From Aestuariibaculum sediminum (GTDB taxonomy: Bacteria > Bacteroidota > Bacteroidia > Flavobacteriales > Flavobacteriaceae), in assembly GCF_014596945.1 (NCBI RefSeq), contig NZ_JACVXB010000001.1:742314-806313 (forward strand): 64,000 nt of DNA, read 5' to 3'. The position numbers and the translations under genes were made by a program. The notes under the pieces were generated by a model. It saw only the letters and a program-made list of their open reading frames with translations. It was not told the origin of the DNA and made no database searches. Shown here one piece after another: positions 45,317-55,305 of this stretch (positions are counted from its first letter, which is position 1; each line of letters starts with the position of its first letter).

Positions 45317-46391
45317 TAATTTCCAGATACCAATTATAAATTTGTTCAATTCCTTTCTTCAATTCCACCTTATGTTTCCAACCTAGCCTATTAAGTTTTG
45401 ATACATCGGTTAGCTTACGCATCGTTCCATCAGGTTTTTCGGTATTAAAGACTAAATTTCCTTTAAAACCAACAATATCTTTTATTGTTTCGGCTAACTC
45501 TTTAATGGAAACATCAACTCCTGTCCCGATATTAATGTGTGTATTTCGGATTTCTGGTTGTTTAAGAGACCCTGAAACAAGTTCAGGGTGACGCGACGCC
45601 ATAACATCGCCAAAATCTCTATTTTCCATCAAAAACACACAGGCATCAGCCATATCTTCACTCCAAAGAAACTCCCGTTTCGGCTTTCCTGAACCCCAGA
45701 CTTCTACACTGTTTTCAGAAACCCCAAATTTTGCTAAGTATGCTTTAGCCTCCTCTATATTAGAAACGTTTAAGTCTTTAATAACCTCATCAAATTTTGT
45801 TTCAGAAAGTAACTTCGCTGAATGGATTTTGCGAATTAATGCAGGTAGTACGTGGGATTTTTCTAAATCGAAATTATCATTCGGACCATACAAATTGGTT
45901 GGCATTACCGAAATAAAATTCGTGCCATACTGCAAATTATAACTTTCACACATCTTAATGCCAGCTATTTTTGCTATCGCATAAGGCTCGTTTGTGTACT
46001 CTAAAGTATCAGTTAACAAATACTCCTCCTTCATGGGCTGAGGGGCATTTTTAGGGTAAATACAAGTACTTCCTAAAAACAACAATTTCTTTACCTGATG
46101 CACATAACTTTGATGAATCACATTATTCTGAATCATCATGTTCTCATAGATAAAGTCAGCTCTGTAAACATTATTAGCAACGATTCCTCCAACTTTAGCT
46201 GCCGCTAAAAACACATACTCCGGTTTTTCTTCTTCAAAAAAAGAAGCCACATCCAACTGATTGGTCAAATCCAGTTCTTTATGTGTTCTTGTGATGATAT
46301 TGTTATAGCCTTTACCCTGCAGGTTATTTAAAATAGCACTACCTACTAAACCGCGATGTCCAGCTACATAAATTTTAGCTTGTTTATCCAT
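45309..46391 (-). CDS. fcl: GDP-L-fucose synthase carrying an in-frame repeat element
   Basis: The 360-residue SDR has [29 protein letters not shown] and the catalytic YAIAK; the end ([20 protein letters not shown]) is diagnostic. It reduces and epimerises GDP-4-keto-6-deoxymannose to GDP-L-fucose, completing the pathway begun by gmd 5 bases upstream. Between [10 protein letters not shown] and NTHINIGTG it has an extra segment, [18 protein letters not shown], absent from typical Fcl. The DNA there contains a perfect palindrome (45570-45588). The segment lies in a probable surface loop, so activity may be kept. Confidence 0.93.
   Translation of the reverse strand: MDKQAKIYVAGHRGLVGSAILNNLQGKGYNNIITRTHKELDLTNQLDVASFFEEEKPEYVFLAAAKVGGIVANNVYRADFIYENMMIQNNVIHQSYVHQVKKLLFLGSTCIYPKNAPQPMKEEYLLTDTLEYTNEPYAIAKIAGIKMCESYNLQYGTNFISVMPTNLYGPNDNFDLEKSHVLPALIRKIHSAKLLSETKFDEVIKDLNVSNIEEAKAYLAKFGVSENSVEVWGSGKPKREFLWSEDMADACVFLMENRDFGDVMASRHPELVSGSLKQPEIRNTHINIGTGVDVSIKELAETIKDIVGFKGNLVFNTEKPDGTMRKLTDVSKLNRLGWKHKVELKKGIEQIYNWYLEINE
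45570..45588. repeat. Palindromic repeat element translated in frame within fcl
   Basis: CCCTGAA, loop ACAAG and TTCAGGG form a perfect 7-bp stem within a longer GC-richer stretch (about 45563-45605). Its minus-strand translation gives RHPELVSGS, a peptide known to me as the product of a dispersed CACCCTGAACTTGTTTCAGG-type repeat in other genomes. Only this copy is seen here. Confidence 0.72.
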
Positions 46392-46396
46392 TCGAT

Positions 46397-47515
46397 TTAT
46401 TCAAAATAATTCATAATTTGATAACCGCCTTCTTTGAGATATTGCTCCTTCTTCATGAGTTTTATATCGCTTCGCATCATATCTTTTACTAAAGCTGGTA
46501 AATCGTATTCTGGTACCCAACCTAGCTTTTCTTTAGCCTTTGTTGCATCTCCAATAAGCAAATCAACTTCTGTAGGTCTAAAATATTTAGGATCAACGGA
46601 AAGTACTTCTTTACCAATAGGCAATTGGTATTCAGAATTACTACAGGATTTTACAAAAGCTTTTTCCTCTACCCCTTCTCCTTTAAATTCCAATTCGATA
46701 CCAACTTCTGCAAAACTCATTCTAACAAAATCACGAACTGTTGTCGTTTTATTCGTTGCAATGACCCAATCTTCAGCTTCTTCTGCCTGCAGGATCATCC
46801 ACATCATACGTACATAATCTTTGGCATGCCCCCAATCGCGTCGTGCATCCAGGTTTCCTAAATAGAATTTATCTTGTAATCCTAAAGCAATTCTAGACGT
46901 TGCTCTTGTAATTTTACGCGTCACAAACGTCTCACCTCGAATTGGCGATTCATGATTAAATAAAATACCGTTACACGCATAAATACCATAGGCTTCGCGA
47001 TAATTAACCGTAATCCAATAAGCATACATTTTAGCCACCGCATAAGGGCTTCTTGGGTAAAAAGGTGTTTTTTCAGTTTGAGGTACTTCCTGAACCTTAC
47101 CATATAATTCTGAAGTAGACGCTTGATAAATTCGTGTCTTTTTTTCCATACCTAACAGGCGTATGGCTTCTAACAAACGTAACGTGCCCAAACCATCGGC
47201 ATTCCCTGTATATTCGGGCATTTCAAAAGACACATGTACATGACTCATGGCCGCCAGGTTATATATCTCATCTGGCTGAACCTCCTGAATTAAACGGGTT
47301 AAATTGGTACTGTCTGTTAAATCTCCATAATGAAGAAAAAAATTACGATCCTCAACATGTGGATCTTGATATAAATGATCGATTCTATCGGTATTAAACA
47401 AAGAGGATCTTCTTTTTACGCCATGGACTTCATAGCCTTTCTTTAATAAGAACTCACTTAAATAGGCCCCATCTTGACCAGTTACACCAGTAATTAAAGC
47501 AACTTTCTTTTTCAT
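46397..47515 (-). CDS. gmd: GDP-mannose 4,6-dehydratase
   Basis: The 372-residue protein opens [20 protein letters not shown], the Gmd cofactor loop, and has [11 protein letters not shown] for the catalytic Tyr/Lys and [17 protein letters not shown] near the nucleotide site. It forms GDP-4-keto-6-deoxy-D-mannose, the substrate of Fcl. Start and length are normal. A promoter candidate lies 32 bases upstream, so gmd may begin a transcript that continues through fcl, the acetyltransferase and perhaps Wzx. Confidence 0.97.
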   Translation of the reverse strand: MKKKVALITGVTGQDGAYLSEFLLKKGYEVHGVKRRSSLFNTDRIDHLYQDPHVEDRNFFLHYGDLTDSTNLTRLIQEVQPDEIYNLAAMSHVHVSFEMPEYTGNADGLGTLRLLEAIRLLGMEKKTRIYQASTSELYGKVQEVPQTEKTPFYPRSPYAVAKMYAYWITVNYREAYGIYACNGILFNHESPIRGETFVTRKITRATSRIALGLQDKFYLGNLDARRDWGHAKDYVRMMWMILQAEEAEDWVIATNKTTTVRDFVRMSFAEVGIELEFKGEGVEEKAFVKSCSNSEYQLPIGKEVLSVDPKYFRPTEVDLLIGDATKAKEKLGWVPEYDLPALVKDMMRSDIKLMKKEQYLKEGGYQIMNYFE

Positions 47516-47546
47516 TTATATTTGAATTAATAGCTTAATTTAATAG

Positions 47547-47576
47547 CAAAAATAACACATAAACCAAGCTTTGCAA
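47547..47576 (-). promoter_or_regulatory. Promoter candidate for gmd-fcl
   Basis: On the minus strand TTG (47576-47574), 19 bases and TATTTTTG (47554-47547) match the Bacteroidota TTG-N17-23-TAnnTTTG consensus. It lies 32 bases before the gmd ATG in the largest intergenic gap of the window (47516-47699), which otherwise shows no gene or strong hairpin. Confidence 0.5.
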
Positions 47577-47699
47577 GATATTTCGGATTGTTTAATCCTC
47601 TTTAATAACATATTTATGAATACTTAAATAAAACCTCAAGCTTCATTATTAATTCCCTATTTATTTAAGAAGATTAACAAAAATTTCAAAACTAATATG

Positions 47700-48569
47700 T
47701 TAACTTGAAATCATTCTAAAATTTACCAAACAATTTTCTAAACTGTCTTCCCAATTTGTTATATTAACTTTCAATATTTCTTTGGACTTCACAGTATCTA
47801 AAACACTATAATTAGGTCTTTTAGCAAGTGTCACATAATCTCCTGTGGATACTGGATTTAGCTTCACCTTTACTTTGAACTTGTCAAAAATACTTTTCGC
47901 AAAACCATACCAACTTACAGCTCCTTCACTACTAAAATGATAAATACCAAAGGTGCTATTTTTACAACGTATTATTTTGATGATCACATGAACTAAATCA
48001 ACTGCGTAGGTCGGTGTTCCGATTTGATCTGACACCACTGAAATTTCATCTCGTGTTTTTGCCAGTTGCAACATAGTTTTCATAAAATTACTGCCGTATT
48101 CCGAGTACAGCCAGGAGGTTCTAATAATAAAATGCTCCTTTAAAATCTTCCGAATTTCAACCTCCCCTTGCAATTTGGATGCGCCATAAACATTTATTGG
48201 ATTAGGCACATCGGTTTCAGTGTAAGGTTCCTTTTTTTCGCCGTCGAAAACAAAATCGGTCGAAATATGAATTAAAATAACGCCATGAGTTTTACAGGCC
48301 AAAGCTACATTTTTCACACCTTCCGCATTAACGGTAAAAGCCTTTTCCTTTTCAATTTCTGCTTGATCTACATTTGTGTAGGCGGCACAATTAATACAAT
48401 AATGAAAAACCTCTTTTTCGAAAAATTGATTAACCTGTTCTTTATTTGTAATATCCAATACTTTAGAGTCAGTAAAAACAAACTCTATCTGATTGTATTG
48501 CTTCGACAACGCCTTCAAAGATTGTCCCAATTGTCCATTGCTTCCAGTCACCAACACTTTAGTATTCAT
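47700..48569 (-). CDS. rfbD: dTDP-4-dehydrorhamnose reductase
   Basis: An SDR of 289 residues: VLVTGSNGQLGQSLKALS cofactor loop, ISTDFVFDGEKKEPYTETD and NVYGASKLQGEVEIRK (YGASK catalytic pair). It carries out the last step to dTDP-L-rhamnose using NADPH. Its start overlaps the end of rfbC by 11 bases. It is the last gene of the rfbBACD run; a 184-base gap follows before gmd. Confidence 0.96.
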   Translation of the reverse strand: MNTKVLVTGSNGQLGQSLKALSKQYNQIEFVFTDSKVLDITNKEQVNQFFEKEVFHYCINCAAYTNVDQAEIEKEKAFTVNAEGVKNVALACKTHGVILIHISTDFVFDGEKKEPYTETDVPNPINVYGASKLQGEVEIRKILKEHFIIRTSWLYSEYGSNFMKTMLQLAKTRDEISVVSDQIGTPTYAVDLVHVIIKIIRCKNSTFGIYHFSSEGAVSWYGFAKSIFDKFKVKVKLNPVSTGDYVTLAKRPNYSVLDTVKSKEILKVNITNWEDSLENCLVNFRMISS

Positions 48570-49116
48570 GATAATTCAAGCTTTTTTTAAATGTTGGCAA
48601 TACTTTATCTTTTTCGGAAATGATTAAGTCTTCTTCTGGAAGAGCCCAATCGATATTTAAATGGTTATCATTAAAAATGATACCTGCTTCAGAAGCTTTA
48701 TTGTAATACGCATCACATTTGTAAGAAAACAAAGTGTCATCTTCTAAAACCACAAAACCATGAGCAAATCCTTTAGGAATAAAAAGTTGTTGTTGAGATT
48801 TGTCATCTAAAACTATTGAATAATGTTTTCCGAAGGTTTCTGAATCTCTTCTCAAGTCCACACACACATCCAATACGCTTCCTTTAATAACTCGAACTAA
48901 TTTTGCCTGAGCAAACTGTCCGGTTTGATAATGAAGGCCTCTTAAAACGCCTTTCGAAGATTTAGACTGGTTATCCTGAACAAAAGTAACTCGCTGTCCT
49001 ATTTCTTTTTCAAACAATTTTTCGTTGAAACTCTCAAAGAAATAGCCTCTATCGTCTTCAAAAATTTTAGGCGTAATAATGAAACAGCCTTTTAAGTATG
49101 TTTCTTCTACAATCAT
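48559..49116 (-). CDS. rfbC: dTDP-4-dehydrorhamnose 3,5-epimerase
   Basis: A 185-residue cupin with the signature [12 protein letters not shown] and [31 protein letters not shown] precedes the catalytic His in the GLHYQ strand. It epimerises C3 and C5 of dTDP-4-keto-6-deoxyglucose. It overlaps rfbA by 4 bases and rfbD by 11, in the tight rfbBACD order. Confidence 0.97.
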   Translation of the reverse strand: MIVEETYLKGCFIITPKIFEDDRGYFFESFNEKLFEKEIGQRVTFVQDNQSKSSKGVLRGLHYQTGQFAQAKLVRVIKGSVLDVCVDLRRDSETFGKHYSIVLDDKSQQQLFIPKGFAHGFVVLEDDTLFSYKCDAYYNKASEAGIIFNDNHLNIDWALPEEDLIISEKDKVLPTFKKSLNYHEY

Positions 49117-49976
49117 TCTTTAATTAATTGCTGAAGATATTCGCCGTAACCGCTTTTAAGCAATGGTTCTGCTAATTTTAAAAGCTGCTGTTTACCTATA
49201 AATCCCATTTTATACGCAACTTCCTCAATACAACCTATTTTTTGCCCTTGACGTTCTTCAATAACCTGAACAAATTGGGAGGCTTGCATCAACGATTGAA
49301 AGGTACCTGTATCCAACCAGGCTGTACCACGATCTAAAATACTCACATATAGCATACCTTTCTCTAAATAAGCTTTATTAACATCGGTAATTTCGAGTTC
49401 ACCACGGCGGCTGGGTTTAATATTTTTTGCTATTTCAATAACGGAATTATCATAAAAGTAAATACCTGGTACAGCAAAATTAGATTTAGGATGCTCCGGT
49501 TTTTCTTCAATAGAAATGGCTTTATTTTCACTATCGAACTCCACCACACCATAACGTTTCGGGTCTAAAACATGATAAGCAAAAATAACACCACCTTTAG
49601 GCTTTAAGCTAGCTTGTAAGGTTTCGTTTAAACCAGAACCATAAAAAATATTATCTCCCAAAATTAAAGCAACATCGTCTCGTCCGATAAAGTCTTCTCC
49701 AATTATAAAAGCTTCGGCGAGTCCTTTGGGTTCTTCCTGAAGCGCATAATTAAAAACGCAACCATAATCACTTCCATCACCTAAGAGCGCTTTAAACCTA
49801 GACATATCCTTTGAAGTACTTATGATTAAAATTTCATTAATTCCTGCCGACAACAGCGTCGTTAAAGGATAATAAATCATAGGTTTATCATATATTGGCA
49901 TCAATTGTTTACTTACCACTTTTGTGAGTGGATATAAACGTGTACCGGAGCCTCCTGCCAATATAATCCCTTTCAT
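49113..49976 (-). CDS. rfbA: Glucose-1-phosphate thymidylyltransferase
   Basis: The 287-residue protein starts [20 protein letters not shown] and has [20 protein letters not shown]; the GDNIFYG and TAWLDTGT segments complete the RmlA pattern. It condenses dTTP with glucose-1-phosphate to dTDP-glucose and is usually feedback-inhibited by dTDP-rhamnose. It abuts rfbB with no gap. Confidence 0.97.
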   Translation of the reverse strand: MKGIILAGGSGTRLYPLTKVVSKQLMPIYDKPMIYYPLTTLLSAGINEILIISTSKDMSRFKALLGDGSDYGCVFNYALQEEPKGLAEAFIIGEDFIGRDDVALILGDNIFYGSGLNETLQASLKPKGGVIFAYHVLDPKRYGVVEFDSENKAISIEEKPEHPKSNFAVPGIYFYDNSVIEIAKNIKPSRRGELEITDVNKAYLEKGMLYVSILDRGTAWLDTGTFQSLMQASQFVQVIEERQGQKIGCIEEVAYKMGFIGKQQLLKLAEPLLKSGYGEYLQQLIKE

Positions 49977-51002
49977 TTATTTCTTGTATTTAGCTATATA
50001 CCAGTCTATCGTTTTTTGAATACCTGATTCAAAATTTTCTTTAGCTTTCCAACCCAAATCTCTTTCGATTTTAGAGGCATCTATAGCATACCTAAAATCA
50101 TGCCCTGGCCTATCATTTACAAATGTTATTTGCGATTCATAGGATACCTTTTTAGGAACTTTTTTATCTAATATTTCACAAATGGTATGCGCTATATGTA
50201 AATTATTTCTTTCGTTATTTCCACCTATATTATAGGTTTCACCTGGTTTTCCATGTTGAAAGACCAAATCAATGCCTTTACAATGATCTTCAACATACAA
50301 CCAATCCCGCACATTCTTACCATCGCCATAAATTGGAATTTGTTCGCCAGTTAATGCTTTTCGAATGATAGTAGGTATTAATTTTTCATCGTGTTGCTTG
50401 GGTCCGTAATTATTTGAACAATTCGTGGTAACCACATTCATACCATAGGTATGAAAATAACTCCTAACAACCATATCTGAGGATGCTTTTGAAGCACTAT
50501 ACGGACTATTAGGCGCATAGGGCGTGTTTTCTGTAAATAATCCCGTTGCTCCTAACGAACCATAAACTTCGTCGGTTGAAATATGATGAAATCTCGCTTC
50601 CTCATACCCTTGCTTTATTGTTCTAGACCCCCGCATCCAATGATTTTTTGCTACATCTAAAAGATTAAATGTTCCCAGCACGTTGGTTTGCATAAAAGCA
50701 TCCGGATTATGAATTGAATTGTCTACATGCGATTCTGCTGCAAAATGAATAACACTTTTAAAGTCATATTGTTTAAACAACTTTTCTAGTTGACTTCTAT
50801 CACAAATATCGCCTTTTACAAATGTATAATCGGCATGATTAGGTAAATCCTTTACATTAGTAAGGTCGCCCGCATATGTTAATTTATCTAAATTGACAAT
50901 TTTAAAACTAGGGTGTTCTTTTAAAAAGTAATTGATAAAATTACTTCCTATAAAACCGGCTCCCCCTGTTATTAAAATCGTCATATTTAGGTTTTTAGAC
51001 AT
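49977..51002 (-). CDS. rfbB: dTDP-glucose 4,6-dehydratase
   Basis: The cofactor loop is ILITGGAGFIGSNFINYFL, with AAESHVDNSI and the catalytic YSASK. STDEVYGSLG is standard for RmlB. It removes water from dTDP-glucose to give dTDP-4-keto-6-deoxyglucose. Two starts are possible: 51002 (overlapping the Wzz-like gene by 8 bases) or 50984 (MTILITGG, matching the usual N-terminus). The shorter is slightly more likely biologically; the longer is given here. Confidence 0.96.
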   Translation of the reverse strand: MSKNLNMTILITGGAGFIGSNFINYFLKEHPSFKIVNLDKLTYAGDLTNVKDLPNHADYTFVKGDICDRSQLEKLFKQYDFKSVIHFAAESHVDNSIHNPDAFMQTNVLGTFNLLDVAKNHWMRGSRTIKQGYEEARFHHISTDEVYGSLGATGLFTENTPYAPNSPYSASKASSDMVVRSYFHTYGMNVVTTNCSNNYGPKQHDEKLIPTIIRKALTGEQIPIYGDGKNVRDWLYVEDHCKGIDLVFQHGKPGETYNIGGNNERNNLHIAHTICEILDKKVPKKVSYESQITFVNDRPGHDFRYAIDASKIERDLGWKAKENFESGIQKTIDWYIAKYKK

Positions 51003-52071
51003 TTTCTTGTTCTCTTAAATACTTACCTAAACCAAGTAAAACAAATACAAAAAGCGTCACTCCAAATAACAAAATAGGTAAAACAAATTTCTTTTTACTC
51101 GTCCATTTACTTATATCATAACCAGTAACAGGAAAGTCTGCTATTACATTAACAGCTTTTCTGTTTTTTGTCTTTGCAACATTAATGGCTCTCCTTTGAC
51201 TTTCTAAACTCATTCTTTTATCTAAAAGCACAGACTCATCTACAATTAAATTATTAGACTCACCTTGTCCCATAAACAAATTCGTTCCCGAACCCAAACT
51301 TGAATTTAATTCCTTATTAGATTCATTTATTCTAATTTCTAGGTATTGCTTTAGTAAAGAATCGTTCTTTCTTACTTGCTCCTGCAATGTTATATCTTCT
51401 TGCTCAAGGTTTTCCAGAGTTACTTCAACCAATTCATTTAAATATTCATTACTCGATATTTGTTTTACAAAGGCCTTTTCAATTTTACTATATAAACTTT
51501 TATCGGTCGATGCAACGCCAATCATATGCATTTTAAAGTTATATGCGTTTAATGACTCTTTAAACGCTTTAAATGAAGCGGTTAACTGGGATATAGAATC
51601 TAAACGTTGATAAAAATTAGAATACATCTCAGACAACTTATTTTCATCGATATCTGGATTTATGTAAAACCCTTTTAGATGAGCAGCTTCTGTTGGCGTA
51701 ATATTTAAGCGCTTTGCTAATTCCAAAGTATCTTTATCTTCATGAGCTAATTGATGAAATTCTTTAATATTTTCATAAACTTGTCGTGTAGATTCAAAAT
51801 TAGTTTCAATAAACATATTCGCCCCGTAAAGTGTATCTGAATTTTTATCAATAATAAAACCAACAACCACTCCTAAAACAACCGCTCCTACATACCAGAT
51901 AAAACGCTTATAAAAATGAATCATCAAGAGTAAAACAACTCTAAATAAACCTTTAAAAATACCCGCTATAAACTTAAAAAAACGGTCGAAAGCATTACCA
52001 ATAAGTTTAAATAACTGTCCTAAATCCACTTCTTCAGACGGCTGATTTGGGGTTTGCAATTCTTTGCTCAT
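50995..52071 (-). CDS. Wzz-like chain-length determinant protein
   Basis: Residues about 45-77 form a membrane anchor (VVLLLMIHFYKRF, then VGAVVLGVVVGFIIDK), the middle is a coiled periplasmic domain, and residues 330-350 form the second membrane helix (VLPILLFGVTLFVFVLLGLG). This is the PCP/Wzz arrangement that regulates polymer length; no C-terminal tyrosine-kinase domain is present. The 358 residues are normal for a PCP-1 type. It heads the rfb genes and is 11 bases from the DUF6909 gene. Confidence 0.87.
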   Translation of the reverse strand: MSKELQTPNQPSEEVDLGQLFKLIGNAFDRFFKFIAGIFKGLFRVVLLLMIHFYKRFIWYVGAVVLGVVVGFIIDKNSDTLYGANMFIETNFESTRQVYENIKEFHQLAHEDKDTLELAKRLNITPTEAAHLKGFYINPDIDENKLSEMYSNFYQRLDSISQLTASFKAFKESLNAYNFKMHMIGVASTDKSLYSKIEKAFVKQISSNEYLNELVEVTLENLEQEDITLQEQVRKNDSLLKQYLEIRINESNKELNSSLGSGTNLFMGQGESNNLIVDESVLLDKRMSLESQRRAINVAKTKNRKAVNVIADFPVTGYDISKWTSKKKFVLPILLFGVTLFVFVLLGLGKYLREQENV

Positions 52072-52082
52072 ATACTACTTTG

Positions 52083-53771
52083 TTAATTGAATATTTGTTC
52101 TATTATTTTTCTTGTTATCAAATAGGTCGGTTTTACCCCCGAGGTCCCTAAACCTCCAGATGCTAACGTTGCTCCTGTTTCTAAAGGGTTATCACTCGCA
52201 TAATAGGCATATCTAACTTTTACATCTTTTTTTATACTTCCTCTCACCTTCGAGGCCGCTTGTATCGCTTTTTGATAGTGTGCACCTTCCATTTCCAAAC
52301 CAATGACACGCCAGGTTGAATTATGGAAAAATTTTAAGATATCCTTATTCTGTAAAGACGTCCCTAAAACAGTGATCATACTCCCTTCGTAAACATCGAC
52401 ACCACAGCCTTCTAAATCTGCTTTCTTTAATTCGTTTTCAAAAGGGTAATTATCGGCTGTACCTTCAAAAATATGCGCTGAAGGAATCATAATATCTCCC
52501 TTACCGCCTTTTAAAATTCCAGCTTTACCCATAACAGATATAGACTCCACATCTAAATGAACACTTTTACCTTTCGCTTTAAAAGGTTTCAACAATTCGT
52601 CAATGGTTTCGTAAGCCTGTTCTCCAAAGGCATAATCCATGACCAAAATTACAGGTTTTTTATTTTCTAAGTAAGAAGAATCTTCTTTTAAATCTATTTT
52701 TGAGAAATCTATAACATTTGTGTCAAAAATTTGAACATCAATATTAGTTCCTGAGGTATCTTTAATATAAATCATACCACTTTTTGATGCCGTTTCAAAC
52801 ACTGTTTTCCGCAGCGTCTCATTTTCTTTGTCACTTAAGGCTTCATAAATCGTAAAAACATCCTTTTGAGATACAGCATCACCTAATGCAGAAGGTGCAA
52901 ATAGTGTATTCATAACACTATGCATATTGGCGCTTATAATATGAAAAGGTCGCTCCAAAAGCCCTTCCTTAAACAAGACTTCTTTTATGTGATCTGCCCA
53001 TATTTCACCATGAATATGATGCCCGATACGTTCTCTTAACATCGGACTAAAAGTAACGGTTCTCTTATTGGTAGTTGTCTGCTCTTCTATAGCTAATTTT
53101 CCGAGCCAATAAATAATATGTAAAAAGCGTTCCGGTTGACTTTTTGTAGCAAACTGATGATACACTGTCATCAATTCGTTAAATGTTCTTCCTAAAATAT
53201 TAGCGGTATGCGTTATGGCTACTTCGCGCTCTTCCTGAGTTAATTCCTGTTTGGTTAAAACTGCTTTTTCCAGTTTTAACCAATCGCGTGTTGTAGCCCC
53301 TGATTCGTTTATAACTACACGTTTACTAATTTTATGTGATTCAACAAACAGAAAGGTTAAATGCGTTAAAATATCATAGATTTCTGAGCGTCCACGTGTA
53401 ATCTCAATATTCATTTGTTCAGCATCAATCCTGTAACAATTTCGTCTTCTTTTTGAAGGAATTATAGGCTTAAAATGCGAATTTAAATAGCCTTCATCAC
53501 TTGTTAAGTTGATAAACATGCATTCTTCAATCCCCATAGGAAGCCGGTCAATAACATACAACAACCCTTCGAGTTCGGCTTTTTCATCGCCAATAGACCC
53601 GTATATTTCAGGGCGTAAAAGTAATAACGATTGCCTTAAGGTTTCACCCGAAACACCCATGGGTTTATAAAACCCACGATTAAATAAATGACGCATGGTA
53701 ATATACATCCTTTCGATGGCATTTGAGCTTTCCTGAGCTCGCGTTCTTCCGTGATGTTTTTTATTAGTCAT
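52083..53771 (-). CDS. DUF6909-like protein with nucleoside-phosphorylase-like C-terminus
   Basis: I set the start at ATG 53771 (MTNKKHHGRTRAQESSNAIE); a longer frame to 53849 overlaps the GH3 gene by 41 bases. The 562-residue protein is, to my recollection, DUF6909, found in Flavobacteriia. Its N-terminal 300 residues are helical and unassigned. The C-terminal 170 residues look like a PNP/MTAN phosphorylase: MGKAGILKGGKGDIMIPSAH, ITVLGTSLQNKDIL and GLEMEGAHYQKAI, the last matching the MEgaa motif that binds the nucleoside. It is flanked by GH3 and Wzz. A nucleoside- or sugar-phosphate substrate is inferred only. Confidence 0.72.
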   Translation of the reverse strand: MTNKKHHGRTRAQESSNAIERMYITMRHLFNRGFYKPMGVSGETLRQSLLLLRPEIYGSIGDEKAELEGLLYVIDRLPMGIEECMFINLTSDEGYLNSHFKPIIPSKRRRNCYRIDAEQMNIEITRGRSEIYDILTHLTFLFVESHKISKRVVINESGATTRDWLKLEKAVLTKQELTQEEREVAITHTANILGRTFNELMTVYHQFATKSQPERFLHIIYWLGKLAIEEQTTTNKRTVTFSPMLRERIGHHIHGEIWADHIKEVLFKEGLLERPFHIISANMHSVMNTLFAPSALGDAVSQKDVFTIYEALSDKENETLRKTVFETASKSGMIYIKDTSGTNIDVQIFDTNVIDFSKIDLKEDSSYLENKKPVILVMDYAFGEQAYETIDELLKPFKAKGKSVHLDVESISVMGKAGILKGGKGDIMIPSAHIFEGTADNYPFENELKKADLEGCGVDVYEGSMITVLGTSLQNKDILKFFHNSTWRVIGLEMEGAHYQKAIQAASKVRGSIKKDVKVRYAYYASDNPLETGATLASGGLGTSGVKPTYLITRKIIEQIFN

Positions 53772-53808
53772 ACGTATAATTAATCGGTCAAATATACTAC
53801 TATTTCGT

Positions 53809-55302
53809 TTAATCGATATGAGGAAAACCCTCAACAATCTTACGGTCATTAGATAGTCTAGGCAATTTATTTTGCCCTCCTAGCTTGCCTATAGATTTCA
53901 TATATTCCTTAAAGCCATCTTTTTTAACTTTCCTAATCACTAAAGGCCTTAGTACCTTACCTTGAATTAAATCAAAATAATAGGTGTTTTGCTTTTGAAG
54001 CGACAAATCTATTTTTTCAGCTAATTCCAATAAATCGTCTGGTTCGTTTTCAAATTCAATAAACCATTCGTGATAAGGCAACCCTTCACTTGGATTTATT
54101 TGCGGCGCAACTGTAAATTCAGACACTCTAATGGACGTATTAATAATAGCATCTTGCATCGCTTGCTCCACTTCCTTACCGATAACATGCTCACCAAACG
54201 CCGAAATAAAATGCTTAATCCTACCCGAAACAATAACTCGATAAGGTTTTGTTGATGTAAACTGCACCGTATCGCCAATATTATACCCCCACAATCCAGC
54301 ATTGGTTGAAATAATCATTACGTAATTCACTCCAATTTTTACATCCTTAATCGTAATACGTTCTGGATTTTCATTGAAAAATTCATCGGCTTTAATAAAT
54401 TCATAGAAAATTCCGGAATTTAACATCAGAAGCATACCTTTTTCGTTTTGTTTATCCTGATACGCAAAAAAGCCTTCGCTGGCAGGATACAACTCTATAC
54501 TATCCACCTTTCTGCCTATAAGATTTTCAAACTTGGCGCGGTAAGGTTCGTAATTAACACCTCCAAAAATGAATAGATTGAAATTTTTAAATACGTCACC
54601 AACTTTTTTTCCTGTTTTCTGCTGAAGTTTCTCAAAATACATTTGCACCCATGATGGAATTCCAGAAATAACGGTCATGTTTTCAGGCAAGGTTTCCTCA
54701 ACAATAGCATCGACCTTTGTTTCCCAGTCCTCAATACAGTTGGTTTCCCAAGATGGCAATCGGTTTTTCTGAAGATACTTAGGCACATAATGCGCGACAA
54801 TTCCCGACAATCTTCCTAATTGAATACCATTTTGCTCCTTTAATACCGGGCTTCCTTGAAGAAAAATCATTTTACCATCCACAAACTTACTGTTCCCTGT
54901 TTCGTGTATGTATAATAAAATGGCATTTCGAGCTGCCTCAACATGGTAAGGCATACTTTCCTTGGTTAAAGGGATGTATTTAGCCCCAGAAGTGGTCCCT
55001 GATGTTTTAGCAAAATATAAAGGCTTGCCTTTCCAAAGTATATCTTCTTCTCCTGCCACTACCCTTTCGACATATGGTTTTAAATCCTCATAATCTCTTA
55101 TTGGTACCCTTTTTATAAAGTCGGCATGATTATTAATACTCACAAAGTCGTGATCCTGGCCGAACACTGTTTTTGTGGCTTCGGAAATGAGTGTTTGAAA
55201 CACCTTTTCCTGAGTCTCAACAGGGTTATTCGCCCATTTTGAAACCTTTTTATATATACGTTTAGCAAATGGCTTTGCCAAAGCTGATTTTAATGAAATC
55301 AT
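53809..55302 (-). CDS. GH3-family acyl-adenylate-forming protein
   Basis: The 497-residue protein has the GH3 layout, a variant of the ANL adenylation fold: FAKTSGTTSGAKYIPLTKES for ATP phosphates, LYPASEGFFAYQD for the adenylate and GYNIGDTVQFTSTKP near the hinge. Plant GH3s conjugate auxin or jasmonate to amino acids. Bacterial members are widespread but poorly studied, so auxin chemistry must not be inferred. It is 3 bases downstream of the M23 gene and overlaps or abuts the DUF6909 gene. The acyl substrate is unknown. Confidence 0.85.
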   Translation of the reverse strand: MISLKSALAKPFAKRIYKKVSKWANNPVETQEKVFQTLISEATKTVFGQDHDFVSINNHADFIKRVPIRDYEDLKPYVERVVAGEEDILWKGKPLYFAKTSGTTSGAKYIPLTKESMPYHVEAARNAILLYIHETGNSKFVDGKMIFLQGSPVLKEQNGIQLGRLSGIVAHYVPKYLQKNRLPSWETNCIEDWETKVDAIVEETLPENMTVISGIPSWVQMYFEKLQQKTGKKVGDVFKNFNLFIFGGVNYEPYRAKFENLIGRKVDSIELYPASEGFFAYQDKQNEKGMLLMLNSGIFYEFIKADEFFNENPERITIKDVKIGVNYVMIISTNAGLWGYNIGDTVQFTSTKPYRVIVSGRIKHFISAFGEHVIGKEVEQAMQDAIINTSIRVSEFTVAPQINPSEGLPYHEWFIEFENEPDDLLELAEKIDLSLQKQNTYYFDLIQGKVLRPLVIRKVKKDGFKEYMKSIGKLGGQNKLPRLSNDRKIVEGFPHID

Positions 55303-55305
55303 ATA

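Noticed and set aside
47516-47699. The largest gap as a possible sRNA gene or riboswitch
   Set aside because: Apart from a promoter candidate for gmd I see only A/T-rich sequence with no stable hairpin or terminator.
50600-50660. Extra residues in RfbB (HWMRGSRTIKQGYEEARF) as an inserted repeat element like that in fcl
   Set aside because: Bacteroidota RfbB proteins usually have a longer loop before the RFHHISTDEVYG block (from memory), and the DNA shows no palindrome.
53809-55302. GH3 protein as evidence for plant-hormone chemistry
   Set aside because: Bacterial GH3 proteins are common in organisms with no plant link; only the adenylation fold is supported.
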